DNA of 22,196 bases. Origin: CAZPLZ01 sp964587525. GTDB lineage: Bacteria > Oederibacteriota > CAKKQC01. The notes under the pieces were generated by a model that had not been told where the DNA came from, made no database searches, and saw only the letters and a program-made list of their open reading frames with translations. The translations under genes were made by a program, and so were the position numbers. The stretch lies in assembly GCA_964587525.1 (NCBI GenBank), contig CAZPLZ010000030.1, positions 1 through 22,196 on the forward strand, written 5' to 3'. Each line of letters begins with the position of its first letter. The first letter of the stretch is position 1. Positions 14,067 to 22,196 of the stretch are shown here, piece by piece.

Positions 14067-14764
14067 TGTTTCACCACCACCCGGTCGGCAAACCGCAAAT
14101 CCAGCCATCGCGCCCGTGCCCACGCATCGGGATACGCCCGCTGAAAGCGGTGCAACCGTTTAAACTCCTCCCGTTGGATTGGACTGGTCATGTGAATCCG
14201 TTTCCCTCCCATTTCCCATTCCCAGGTGGGGGGCGGCACGGGCAAGCGTCGCCAGACCCCACCGCCGGCACCCGACGAAAAACCGTCAAGCTCCTGGGTT
14301 AGTGCATTGCCCTCCAAGGCTTCCCGGACCGCACCAGCCTTCAACACTTTTCCCCGAACAACCTTAAGACCATCCAAACTGATCCACGCCGGATCCCGCT
14401 GCCGCACATAGGGCAGGAGCGTGCCGTCTTCCGCTACCGCGCACCGGTATGCCCGAATCCAAGCCACGGGCTTGCGCTCCCTCACCCGCACGTGCAGGGT
14501 CCCGGTCACACCCCGGCTCACCGTCACGCTCTGAAAGGCAGGGTGCCTGATGAGATCCCTCTCGATGCGCCGCACCTCGGCACGCCCAACCAGGGCACCT
14601 GGCTTCACGTTCACCATCCGCTCAACGGCGGCCTGGGAGAGATACCGTTGACCCCGGATGCTGACACGCTTGATCTTGACCGGCATGCTGGCGAGCCCCC
14701 AGAGCAACACGCCCGCCAGGCACACCGTGAGCACCATGCCGCCCCAGGTGTAGACTTTCTTCAT
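14063..14764 (-). CDS. ftsQ: Cell division protein FtsQ
   Basis: Bitopic divisome protein of the FtsQ-FtsL-FtsB complex. The 233 residues have a short cytoplasmic tail, one membrane segment (about 8-26), then a POTRA domain (about 30-98: IKRVSIRGQRYLS, HPAFQSVTVSRG, VRVRERKPVAWI). The FtsQ beta domain follows and ends in RARWLDLRFADRVVVK, the usual closing pattern. A Gly/Pro-rich stretch near residues 160-180 (SSGAGGGVWRRLPVPPPTWE) is unusual for the family core. The ATG overlaps the ddl stop (ATGA) and the end overlaps ftsA in the same way. Confidence 0.93.
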   Translation of the reverse strand: MKKVYTWGGMVLTVCLAGVLLWGLASMPVKIKRVSIRGQRYLSQAAVERMVNVKPGALVGRAEVRRIERDLIRHPAFQSVTVSRGVTGTLHVRVRERKPVAWIRAYRCAVAEDGTLLPYVRQRDPAWISLDGLKVVRGKVLKAGAVREALEGNALTQELDGFSSGAGGGVWRRLPVPPPTWEWEMGGKRIHMTSPIQREEFKRLHRFQRAYPDAWARARWLDLRFADRVVVKQ

Positions 14765-15732
14765 AACGGCGTGAGGGCTTTAAGGCGTGGCGCGGCGTGG
14801 CGTTGCAGGGCCCCCTCCACCTCCTTGATCACGAGATCCAGGAAACTCATGCCGGCCTCGCGGGCCGCCTCAGGCACCAGACTCGTCACGGTCATACCAG
14901 GAAGCGTGTTCACCTCCAGGACGTACAAGGTTCCCGTGCTTTCCGCGATGATCTCTACCCGCGCGGTGCCCTGGCAGCCCAGTGCCCGGTAGGCAGCCTG
15001 CCCCAGGCGCTGCGCCGCCTCGTACTGTTTTTTAGGGAACGGCGCAGGGGTCTTGTGCACGGACTTGCCAGCCGTGTACTTGGCCTCAAAATCGTAGAGG
15101 CGGTTCGAGGAGACGACCTCGATGAGCGGGAGCGGCTCCCCGTCTTGGACCCCGACCTGGATCTCCCGCCCGGAGATAAATTGCTCAACCATGGCATCCT
15201 GCCCATACGAGAGGGCCTGCTCCAGGGCGGGGGCAAACTCTTCACCGCGCTCGACCAGCGACACGCCGAGGGATGAACCTAACGCGCGAGGCTTCACGAT
15301 CGCTGGTAGCGGCAGCGGGGAGACCTTGGGAGGCTGGGATTTCGGGACGATCGCGTACTTGGGCGTGGTAATCTTGTTGGCAACAAACACCTGCTTGGCG
15401 AGCGCCTTGTCGTTCCCAAGGGCAGAGGCAAGCACCCCGGAGCCGTTGTACGGGATGCACAAAAGTTCCAGGAGCCCCTGCAAGGTTCCATCCTCGCCAA
15501 AGGGCCCATGCAGCGCGAGGTACACCATGGAAGCCTGAAATGTTCTGATCTCTTCCAGGAGGCGCTGCACCGCCTCCGCATGCGGCTCCTCAGCGGGCAG
15601 ATCGAAGCCGCATACCGGGTAGCCAGCTCTCTCGAGGCAGTTGACCACCGCGTCCCCGCTCTTCAGCGACACGCTGCGCTCGGCTGACCACCCCCCCATG
15701 ACAACGAGGATGCGGGTTTCTTTGCTAAGCAT
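14761..15732 (-). CDS. ddl: D-alanine--D-alanine ligase
   Basis: ATP-grasp ligase that makes the D-Ala-D-Ala dipeptide used by MurF. From ATG 15732 it has 323 residues, a normal length. Visible: VVMGGWSAERSVSLKSG (about 10-26), LHGPFGEDGTLQGLLE, the Ser/Gly-rich ATP loop RALGSSLGVSLV, and the metal- and substrate-binding VLEVNTLPGMTVTSLVPEAA near the C-terminus. The start is not certain: GTG 15747 is in frame, has GGA five bases upstream, and would add five residues. ATG 15732 overlaps the murB stop by 8 bases. Neither start has a strong ribosome-binding site, which suggests coupling to murB. Confidence 0.96.
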   Translation of the reverse strand: MLSKETRILVVMGGWSAERSVSLKSGDAVVNCLERAGYPVCGFDLPAEEPHAEAVQRLLEEIRTFQASMVYLALHGPFGEDGTLQGLLELLCIPYNGSGVLASALGNDKALAKQVFVANKITTPKYAIVPKSQPPKVSPLPLPAIVKPRALGSSLGVSLVERGEEFAPALEQALSYGQDAMVEQFISGREIQVGVQDGEPLPLIEVVSSNRLYDFEAKYTAGKSVHKTPAPFPKKQYEAAQRLGQAAYRALGCQGTARVEIIAESTGTLYVLEVNTLPGMTVTSLVPEAAREAGMSFLDLVIKEVEGALQRHAAPRLKALTPL

Positions 15733-16672
15733 CAACGCGTCCGCCACATTCGTCCAGCACGATCACCTCGGCCTCCAACGACACAGAGGTTGAGGCTTGC
15801 ACCCCTTCACGCACCCGCGCGATCAACGCCCTCACCTCTGCGGAGGTCGCACCACCCAGATTCACCATGAAGTTGGCATGCTTGGAGGACACCTCCACCT
15901 GCCCCGCCCGGGCTCCCTTAAACCCAGCCTGCTCGATGAGCTGGCCTGCCGAGCGGCCAAGCGGATTCTTGAAGATACATCCCACATTCGGCAAAGTAAG
16001 CGGCTGATCCTTCCGCTTCTCCGTGTGCCCCCTCACGTTCGCCACCACTTGCGCGCGTGGGGTGGGCTCCAGCCTAAACCGCGCGGCGGTCACCACCCCG
16101 CCCAGAGCCTGCAAATTGCTCCCCCGATAAGAGAAACTCAGGTCCGCGCTGCCCAGCACCTGAAGGGCGCCGTCCGGCTTCAGCACCGTGACCTCGTCCA
16201 CCCGATCTCCCAACGATTCAGACGCTGTGCCTGCGTTCCCCGGCAGCGACCCGCCCACACAACCTGGAATTCCGGTGGTGAACTCTAAGCCCCCCAGGTC
16301 ACGCAGCTGAGCTTGCTCAACGAGGCGCGACAGTCCGACAGCGGCTCCGGCGATGAGGTGTTGTCCTTCGATGACCACCCGGTTGAATTCGCCCTCCAGC
16401 TTGACCACTGCACCCCGAAAGCCCAGATCCGCCGGCACCAGGTTGGTGCCGCGCCCGACCATCAGCCAGCGCACGCGCTGGGCGGCGAACAGTGAAAGCA
16501 GACGGCGCAGGACCTCAGGACTGCCGGCCACACAGAAGGCATCCGCAGGCCCGCCGATCCCCAGGGAGCAGTGCCGCGCGAGTGGATCATCAAACCACAC
16601 CTTGTCCCCCAGCAGCCGCACAAGCTCCGCCCGAGTTGTTCCGGAGAGGCTTGAGCGCTCCGCGACCGTCAC
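15725..16672 (-). CDS. murB: UDP-N-acetylenolpyruvoylglucosamine reductase MurB
   Basis: FAD enzyme that reduces enolpyruvyl-UDP-GlcNAc to UDP-MurNAc with NADPH. I choose GTG 16672 (315 residues). It overlaps the murC stop as GTGA and has GGAG eight bases upstream; the frame is open to 16774, but inside murC. FAD-binding SLGIGGPADAF (36-46) and VGRGTNLVPADLGFRG (72-87) are present, as are EFTTGIPGCVGGSLPGNAG (130-148), YRGSN with Arg183, and VGCIFKNP (230-237), where Cys232 replaces the catalytic Ser found in E. coli. A Cys here also occurs in other MurB proteins, as far as I recall. The closing SLEAEVIVL supplies the catalytic Glu. Confidence 0.96.
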   Translation of the reverse strand: MTVAERSSLSGTTRAELVRLLGDKVWFDDPLARHCSLGIGGPADAFCVAGSPEVLRRLLSLFAAQRVRWLMVGRGTNLVPADLGFRGAVVKLEGEFNRVVIEGQHLIAGAAVGLSRLVEQAQLRDLGGLEFTTGIPGCVGGSLPGNAGTASESLGDRVDEVTVLKPDGALQVLGSADLSFSYRGSNLQALGGVVTAARFRLEPTPRAQVVANVRGHTEKRKDQPLTLPNVGCIFKNPLGRSAGQLIEQAGFKGARAGQVEVSSKHANFMVNLGGATSAEVRALIARVREGVQASTSVSLEAEVIVLDECGGRVDA

Positions 16673-18048
16673 CGCAACAGCTCCAAGATGCGCTCGCCGC
16701 ACCGGCCCACATCGCCGGCACCAAGGGTCAGGACCACATCGCCTTTTCGCGCCAGGCCGGCAACCCTCGCACACGCGGCGGAAAGCTGGGCCACGAATTC
16801 AATTGATGGCTGACCATGCCGCTGCACCGCCTCTAGAATGAGCTTGCCAGACACCCCGGGAATGGGCGATTCGCCCGCCGCGTAAATTTCCGTGAGGACG
16901 ACCCCATCGGCCCCCTCAAACACATCACCGAATGACTCCCGCAGCAAATTGGTACGGGTGTACCGGTGCGGCTGAAACAGGACCCAGAGCTTCCCGCCGT
17001 TGGTGCCAGCGAGCCGCTTGGCCGCGTCGAGGGTGACCCGGACTTCGGTGGGGTGATGTCCATAGTCGTCGTACACCCGCACGCCGCGCGACTCGCCCTT
17101 GAGTTGCAGCCGGCGGGCCACGCCTGAAAACGCCGCCAGAGCTTTCACCGCCGTGTGAAACGGCACCTGAAGCGCGAGGCCGGTCGCCATCGCCCCCAGG
17201 GCATTCACGATGTTGTGCCGGCCCGGGATATTCATCGTAAGCTCTCCGAGCGTTTTCCCCTCGTACGCCACCTGGCAGGTGGATCGGTCCGGCTCAAGGA
17301 CCAACGTGTCCGCACGCAGGAGGGCATCGGGGGCAAATCCGTACGTCAGCACGTGCCGCTGGATCTCGGGGAGCACCACGCGGACCCCGGGATCATCCGT
17401 ACAGGCGATCACCATCCCATAGAACGGCACCTTGTGGGCGAATTCCACGAATGCGGCCCTCAGGCGGTCAAGGCTTCGGTAATGGTCCAGGTGATCGTCA
17501 TCGATATTCGTGATCACCGCCATCACCGGCGGAAGGCAGAGAAACGACGCATCGCTCTCGTCCGCCTCGGCTACCAGATAGTCACCCGTTCCCAGCCGGG
17601 CGTGGGACCCCAGGTTATTGAACCGGCCGCCGACCACCATCGTCGGGTCCAGGCCACCCTCCGCCAGGACCAGGCCCACCATCGAGGTCACCGTGGTTTT
17701 CCCGTGGGATCCGGCTACCGCCACGCCATACTTCAGCCGCATGAGTTCGGCAAGCATCTCCGCACGGCGGATGAGGGGGATGCGAAGGCGCCGAGCCTCG
17801 GCAAGCTCGGGATTCTCCCAGTCCACCGCGGCGGAGTACACGACCACCTGCGCGTCGCTGACATGGCTCGCCGCATGCTCCAAGAAAATACGGGCGCCGA
17901 GCCGCCGCAACTGCTCGATCACCTCGGTCGACGTCACGTCGGAACCGCTGACCTGATAGCCAAGGGTCAGCAGCACTTCAGCGATCCCGCACATGCCGGA
18001 CCCGCCGATGCCAACCAAGTGAACCCGCTGAACCTTGTGTTTAAACAT
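16669..18048 (-). CDS. murC: UDP-N-acetylmuramate--L-alanine ligase MurC
   Basis: Adds L-Ala to UDP-MurNAc using ATP, the first Mur ligase step, in the cytoplasm. The 459 residues include the N-terminal UDP-binding GIGGSGM (13-19) and P-loop GSHGKTT (113-119). They also include EADESDASF (161-169), NIDDDHLDHY (181-190), PGRHNIVNALGA (275-286) and DDYGHHPTE (327-335), the last being typical of MurC. The ATG at 18048 overlaps the murG stop by 8 bases. No residue that I can identify as essential is missing. Confidence 0.98.
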   Translation of the reverse strand: MFKHKVQRVHLVGIGGSGMCGIAEVLLTLGYQVSGSDVTSTEVIEQLRRLGARIFLEHAASHVSDAQVVVYSAAVDWENPELAEARRLRIPLIRRAEMLAELMRLKYGVAVAGSHGKTTVTSMVGLVLAEGGLDPTMVVGGRFNNLGSHARLGTGDYLVAEADESDASFLCLPPVMAVITNIDDDHLDHYRSLDRLRAAFVEFAHKVPFYGMVIACTDDPGVRVVLPEIQRHVLTYGFAPDALLRADTLVLEPDRSTCQVAYEGKTLGELTMNIPGRHNIVNALGAMATGLALQVPFHTAVKALAAFSGVARRLQLKGESRGVRVYDDYGHHPTEVRVTLDAAKRLAGTNGGKLWVLFQPHRYTRTNLLRESFGDVFEGADGVVLTEIYAAGESPIPGVSGKLILEAVQRHGQPSIEFVAQLSAACARVAGLARKGDVVLTLGAGDVGRCGERILELLR

Positions 18049-19174
18049 GATGAGGCGAAGAGGGAGGCTTCGAAGACCGTGCTCGCATCACGGCTACAAT
18101 TTCCTCCGCCACAGCGCGCGCGGCGGCGGGTGCCCCTAAAGCCTCAGCACACCGGGCCATCTCGACCCGGCGGGACGGGTCAGCCGCCAGGTCTCGAATC
18201 ACCTCCGCCAGGCGCTGCCCATTGAGCTGCGCTTCCGGCAAGAGGATCGCCGCCCCCTCCCGCGCCAACGCTAACGCGTTCTGCGTCTGGTGGTCAGCCG
18301 CAGCGTGCGGGTATGGTACCAACACCGACGGCTTCCCCAGAGCCAGCAGCTCGGCCACGGTGCTGGCGCCCGCCCGTGCGACCACCAGATCCGCAGCGCC
18401 TAATGGCCCGCCCATGTCGTCCACGTAACCAAAGAGCTTGACAGGCAGCGAGGCGTTGCGTGCCACGGGTTCGTACATGTTGTGCTCCCGGTTTCCGCAC
18501 ACCCAGACAAAAGCCAGCGGCACGTGCGAGGACGTAACGTGCGGGAGCGCCTCCGCAACCGCCCGGTTGATCGCGCTCGCGCCCTGGCTGCCACCCAGGA
18601 CAAGCACCACGCACGTTGAGGCGTCAAGCCCCAGCGCACGTCGCGCTGAAGCGGGATCACAGTTCAGGAGCTCGCGGCGTACCGGAACCCCCGTGACCTT
18701 GGTGCGGGCGGGGGAAAAATATCGCAAGGTCTCCTTTGATCCCACGGTGACTCGCGCAGCCAGACGCCCAAAAGCCCGTGTGACCAGGCCAGGCCTGACG
18801 TTCGGCTCGAGCAGGACCGTCGGGATCCCACAGGTTGCCGCCGCGAGCAGCACGGGCGCGCCCGTGAAGCCTCCCGTGGAGAACACCACGCCCGCGTTGA
18901 CGGCCTTGAGCAAACGCCGGGCCTGAAGAGCACCGCGCGCCATCAGCGCAAGCGCCTTGGCGCCGCTCAAGGGGTGCCCACGCCGCCAGGGACCAGAAGC
19001 GACAGGGGTAAACGGGAACCCCTCCTGGGGCACCAGACGTGCCTCCGGCCCTCGCTCCGAGCCGGCGAAATGGACCGCGACCTCAGGAGCCAGACTGGCG
19101 ATCTCCCGTGCGGCCGCGATGGCAGGATACAGATGCCCGCCCGTTCCTCCAGCCGCGATCACGACCCCTCCCAC
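18041..19174 (-). CDS. murG: Lipid II synthase MurG
   Basis: GT28 glycosyltransferase on the inner membrane face that adds GlcNAc to lipid I, giving lipid II. The 377 residues carry the glycine loop GGTGGH (9-14), the second loop GGSQGAS (194-200), the UDP-GlcNAc site RAGASTVAELLALGKPSVLV (267-286) and DHQTQNA (294-300). The start is GTG 19174, which overlaps the ftsW end by 16 bases. A second GTG at 19162 would begin only a few residues before the glycine loop and is less likely but possible. Substrate comes from mraY and its product is flipped and used by enzymes such as FtsW. Confidence 0.97.
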   Translation of the reverse strand: MGGVVIAAGGTGGHLYPAIAAAREIASLAPEVAVHFAGSERGPEARLVPQEGFPFTPVASGPWRRGHPLSGAKALALMARGALQARRLLKAVNAGVVFSTGGFTGAPVLLAAATCGIPTVLLEPNVRPGLVTRAFGRLAARVTVGSKETLRYFSPARTKVTGVPVRRELLNCDPASARRALGLDASTCVVLVLGGSQGASAINRAVAEALPHVTSSHVPLAFVWVCGNREHNMYEPVARNASLPVKLFGYVDDMGGPLGAADLVVARAGASTVAELLALGKPSVLVPYPHAAADHQTQNALALAREGAAILLPEAQLNGQRLAEVIRDLAADPSRRVEMARCAEALGAPAAARAVAEEIVAVMRARSSKPPSSPHHV

Positions 19175-20301
19175 ACACGACTCCCGGGGGACACGGCGAG
19201 CCCTGGCGTCACCGCAGGCTCGACCAGTTTGTCAGCACAGCGCAGGATCAAGCCTACCGCCAGCATGGATGACACGAGCGAACTGCCGCCGTAGCTCACG
19301 AAGGGAAGCACCAGCCCCTTGGTGGGCACAAGCACGAGCGCAACCGCAATGTGCCAGATCGCCTGGGAAAATATCAGCAGAGCCAGCCCTCCCGCCAGCA
19401 GCCGGGTAAACCGGGTGAGGGCGTGCCCTGCGATGGTCAGTCCTTGATGCAGGAGAAGGAGATAGAGCGCCAGGGTTGCGAAGGCGCCAATGAAACCCAG
19501 CTCCTCACCGATGATCGCGTAGATGAAATCGGCGTGCGCCAGGGGGAGATAGAACAGTTTCTGCCCGCTCTCTCCTAAGCCCACCCCGAACAATCCGCCG
19601 GCACCGAGCGCGATGAGCGACTGCTTGGTCTGATAGCCTCCGCCGTCAGCACTCCCCCACGCCGACAGGTACAGCTTGATGCGATGGATCCGGTACGGTG
19701 CACTGATGAGCAGGGAAGCCGCCGCGGCCATCCCGATGGCGGCACAGCCGAGGAGCGGCCGAAGCTGGGCGCCGGCCAGCCAGACCAGCACTCCCCCGAG
19801 GCCAAGCATGAGCACCGCCGAGCCATAATCACGCTGGAGAATGGGAAGGACCACGCTCACCGCCGCCAATCCTCCGATCTTGACCCAGGTCCCGCGCGAC
19901 CAGGGCTCACGCGGTCGCTCCTTCGAAAGCAGCCATGCGTAACCGAGCATCACCGCCAGCTTGAGCATCTCGACCGGCTGGAAGGAGACGATGCCCACAT
20001 TGAGCCACCGCGTAGCCCCGCCGACGCTGATCCCTAAGCCCGGGATGAACACCATCAGCATCAGCGCACCCGTGGCGCACAGTGCGGCCAGGGCGTATCG
20101 CTCCAGCGCAGCCACGCTCACCCGGGTCGCGGCCAGGAGAGCTGCGGCCCCAAGACCTGTGGCCAGCACCTGCCGCTGCAGGTGATAGAAGACGCTACCG
20201 TCCACATTCCCGGGGGTCGGCATAGCGGACGTGGAAAAGACCATCACCCAGCCGAGGCCGATCAGGATCACCATCGGGAGCAGCAGAGGAATGTTCACCA
20301 C
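19159..20301 (-). CDS. ftsW: Septal SEDS glycosyltransferase FtsW
   Basis: SEDS-family peptidoglycan glycosyltransferase that works with a class B PBP at the septum. The 380 residues are mostly hydrophobic helices, about ten in number, starting at once with PLLLPMVILIGLGWVMVF. Family signatures are LPLAHADFIYAIIGEELG, whose Asp is the presumed catalytic residue in SEDS proteins, and KGLVLPFVSYGGSSLVSSM near the end. GTG 20301 overlaps the murD stop by 7 bases; GTG 20298 is an equal alternative. The N-terminal cytoplasmic tail is shorter than in E. coli FtsW. The murD-ftsW-murG setting separates it from RodA. Confidence 0.96.
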   Translation of the reverse strand: MVNIPLLLPMVILIGLGWVMVFSTSAMPTPGNVDGSVFYHLQRQVLATGLGAAALLAATRVSVAALERYALAALCATGALMLMVFIPGLGISVGGATRWLNVGIVSFQPVEMLKLAVMLGYAWLLSKERPREPWSRGTWVKIGGLAAVSVVLPILQRDYGSAVLMLGLGGVLVWLAGAQLRPLLGCAAIGMAAAASLLISAPYRIHRIKLYLSAWGSADGGGYQTKQSLIALGAGGLFGVGLGESGQKLFYLPLAHADFIYAIIGEELGFIGAFATLALYLLLLHQGLTIAGHALTRFTRLLAGGLALLIFSQAIWHIAVALVLVPTKGLVLPFVSYGGSSLVSSMLAVGLILRCADKLVEPAVTPGLAVSPGSRVWEGS

Positions 20302-21644
20302 AGGCGGCTCACCGCATCACGGAACTTGCGGCCCCGGTCCTCGAAGTTCTCAAACATGTCGAAACTTGCGCACCCCGGCGAGAGCAGCACGACCCCTCTC
20401 GGGTTCGCCAGTTCATACCCTTTCCTGACCGCCTCATCCAGGCTCCCGGCGCGGTGGACCCGCACCACGCCCTGCCAGGCCGCCTCGATCTTGGGGGCGG
20501 CGTCCCCGATCAGGATGGCCGCCCTCACGGCACCCGGCAGGAGCGGCGCCAAGCGTGTGAAGTCTGCACCTTTATCCTGGCCACCGGCAATCAGCACGAC
20601 CGGCTCGGGAAAACTTTTCAGCGCCTTCTCCTGTGCATCCACATTGGTGGCTTTGGAGTCGTTGATAAAGGTCACCTCCCCGACAGTCCCTGCCAGCTCC
20701 AGGCGGTGCTCCACGCCCCGGAACGTGCGCAGTCCTTCGGGGAGCGCCGTGGGCTTAACGCCCAGCACCGCCGCCGCCACGCATGCCGCCAGTGCGTTTT
20801 CCAGGTTATGCGCGCCCCTCAACGGCAGCTCACTGACCGGGAGGATCCGGACTGTCTCTCCATCATTGAAGAGCGAAATCCAGCCGGCGTCCACACCCGC
20901 TCCCTCAAATGGGCCACCGGCGGTCCCGAACCACCGGACCCGGGCGTGAAGCGACGGCCCCAGTTGAGCACAGCGCGCGTCCCCCCGGTTCAGCACCGCA
21001 ACATCCGAGGGTACTTGATTGGCAAAGATCAACGCCTTCGACTTCGCGTACGCTTCAAATGAGGGATACCGGTCGAGATGATCCGGCGTGACGTTCAGCA
21101 ATTGAGCCACGGCGGGATGAAAGGACGGAGCCGTGTCGAGCTGGAAACTGCTCACCTCCAGGACCAGGGTGTGGCCCGCCCCGATCTCGTCCACCACCTC
21201 GCTCACCGGAGAACCGATATTGCCAGCCACCGTCGCCGTCAGGCCGGCGGTGGTGAGCAGATGGCCAAGCAGGGTGGTCGTCGTCGTCTTGCCATTTGTC
21301 CCCGTGACCGCCACCACCCTGGCGGGGCAGTCAGCCAGCGCCACCTCCAGCTCGCCCACAACCGGGATACCCTGTCGCGTGGCCGCCTGTAACGCCGGGA
21401 GGGACAACGGGACGCCTGGACTGACCACGAGCCGGTCAGAGGCGCCCAGGAAGCCTTCCGTGTGCCCACCGAATTCGGTGCGCTTGAGATGCGCCTGGTT
21501 CTCCTTCAGCCATGACCTGAACCCGACTTCCGGCTTCGCCTCCGAAATCGAAACCAACGCACCACGGCTGGCCAGCCATGTGACGAGCGAGCGACCGCTC
21601 AACCCCAGCCCCACCACCGTGACCCGCTTACCTTTCAGATCCAT
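20295..21644 (-). CDS. murD: UDP-N-acetylmuramoylalanine--D-glutamate ligase MurD
   Basis: Adds D-Glu to UDP-MurNAc-L-Ala with ATP. The 449 residues have an N-terminal Rossmann-like domain (VVGLGLSGRSL, 10-20; VVSPGVPL, 73-80), P-loop GTNGKTTTTTL (115-125), LEVSSFQLD (162-170), NVTPDHLDRYPS with the following YAKSK lysine expected to be carbamylated, and the C-terminal domain with FINDSKATN. The ATG at 21644 starts one base after the mraY stop, with GGTGA just upstream. A standard member by everything visible. Confidence 0.98.
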   Translation of the reverse strand: MDLKGKRVTVVGLGLSGRSLVTWLASRGALVSISEAKPEVGFRSWLKENQAHLKRTEFGGHTEGFLGASDRLVVSPGVPLSLPALQAATRQGIPVVGELEVALADCPARVVAVTGTNGKTTTTTLLGHLLTTAGLTATVAGNIGSPVSEVVDEIGAGHTLVLEVSSFQLDTAPSFHPAVAQLLNVTPDHLDRYPSFEAYAKSKALIFANQVPSDVAVLNRGDARCAQLGPSLHARVRWFGTAGGPFEGAGVDAGWISLFNDGETVRILPVSELPLRGAHNLENALAACVAAAVLGVKPTALPEGLRTFRGVEHRLELAGTVGEVTFINDSKATNVDAQEKALKSFPEPVVLIAGGQDKGADFTRLAPLLPGAVRAAILIGDAAPKIEAAWQGVVRVHRAGSLDEAVRKGYELANPRGVVLLSPGCASFDMFENFEDRGRKFRDAVSRLW

Positions 21645-21645
21645 G

Positions 21646-22196
21646 TCACCGCAGCTTGAGGGTGCTGAGCATGCCGATGATCAAAAGCAGAGAGAAGATC
21701 CAGAACCGGATGATCACCTTGGATTCAGGAAGGCCTCCCAGCTCGAAGTGATGATGCAGCGGCGCCATGAGGAAAATACGCCGCTTGCTGAACTTGTACA
21801 CCCCCACCTGTGCGAGGACAGACAGCGCCTCCAGCACGAACACCCCGCCAAAGATCACCAGCAGCAACTCGGCTTTGATGAACACAGCCACCGCGCCCAG
21901 CATTCCGCCCAACCCCAACGCCCCGACATCTCCCATAAACACTTGCGCCGGCGGAGCGTTGTACCAGAGGAACCCGAGGCACGCGCCAACCACGATGGCA
22001 CAGACGACCGCCAGCTCGCCGGCCTCCGGCACGTACGGGATGTGCAGGTACGCGCTGAATTTCACGTTGCCGACCAGATAGGCGACCACCGCCAGTCCGC
22101 CGGCGGCCATTCCCAGGCACCCCGCCACCAGCCCATCGAGGCCATCGGTTAAGTTCACCGCATTGGACGTGCCCACCATCACCAGCGCCGCCAGCA
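21646..22196 (-). CDS. mraY: Phospho-MurNAc-pentapeptide transferase MraY, 5' end outside window
   Basis: Integral membrane enzyme that transfers phospho-MurNAc-pentapeptide to undecaprenyl phosphate, giving lipid I. Only the C-terminal 183 residues or so, about half of a typical 360-residue MraY, are in the window, and the frame is open to the right edge. Visible are the active-site motif NAVNLTDGLDGLV (about 15-27 of the fragment), the VFMGDVGALGLGG motif with its metal-site Asp, and LMAPLHHHFELGGLPESKVIIRFW near the end, including the three-histidine motif. Several membrane segments alternate with these loops. It is the first gene seen of the run and overlaps none; murD follows after one base. 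Confidence 0.97.
   Translation of the reverse strand, partial: LAALVMVGTSNAVNLTDGLDGLVAGCLGMAAGGLAVVAYLVGNVKFSAYLHIPYVPEAGELAVVCAIVVGACLGFLWYNAPPAQVFMGDVGALGLGGMLGAVAVFIKAELLLVIFGGVFVLEALSVLAQVGVYKFSKRRIFLMAPLHHHFELGGLPESKVIIRFWIFSLLLIIGMLSTLKLR

Noticed and set aside
12813..14123. Longer ftsA start at 14123
   Set aside because: The extra residues lie inside ftsQ and show no FtsA similarity; ATG 14066 gives an ATGA overlap and the usual length.
15725..16774. Longer murB start at 16774
   Set aside because: The added 34 residues are Cys/Arg-rich and overlap murC; GTG 16672 has GGAG upstream and a GTGA junction.
17155..18225. 356-codon open frame on the plus strand
   Set aside because: Antisense to murC and the end of murG, both with intact motifs. 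The product is His/Arg/Gln-rich with no family signature.
21133..22152. 339-codon open frame on the plus strand
   Set aside because: Antisense to murD and mraY across their junction; low-complexity composition and no ribosome-binding or family evidence.

Overview
The window is one solid, GC-rich run of 22 genes, all on the minus strand, so transcription goes from high to low coordinates. There is almost no spare DNA, and most neighbouring genes overlap by a few bases (ATGA or GTGA junctions) or sit within about 10 bases. The only gaps of note are at ftsA-ftsZ (about 113 bases), ftsZ-amidase (about 106 bases), aroE-pilT1 (120 bases) and pilP-pilQ (56 bases). No RNA gene, CRISPR array, integrase or transposase gene was seen.

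Region 1 (22196 down to 11536) is a division and cell wall (dcw) cluster in classical order: mraY (cut by the window edge), murD, ftsW, murG, murC, murB, ddl, ftsQ, ftsA, ftsZ. It covers the membrane and cytoplasmic steps of peptidoglycan precursor synthesis plus the core divisome. Region 2 (11429 down to 8740) is a short bridge: a secreted N-acetylmuramoyl-L-alanine amidase, a YfiH/LACC1-family protein and shikimate dehydrogenase (aroE). Region 3 (8619 down to 1) is a type IV pilus machine: two tandem PilT-like retraction ATPases, the platform protein PilC, a PilD-like protein reduced to its N-terminal domain, then pilM, pilN, pilO, pilP and pilQ. PilQ is the outer-membrane secretin and runs off the left edge. 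No pilin and no PilB extension ATPase lie in the window.

A secretin with PilP and peptidoglycan-binding AMIN domains implies a diderm (Gram-negative-type) bacterium. The divergent FtsZ and the dcw-to-pilus linkage suggest a little-studied lineage. Nitrospirota, Methylomirabilota, Omnitrophota or a deltaproteobacterial group would all be reasonable, but the sequence alone does not let me choose.

The points most worth a second look are these. Two long perfect palindromes with similar arms bracket ftsZ on both sides and lie directly against its ribosome-binding site and that of the amidase. FtsZ itself is divergent, with a changed GTP-binding signature. PilD is a stand-alone N-terminal domain without the peptidase half. 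The second PilT copy has unusual residues next to Walker B and in its C-terminal motif.
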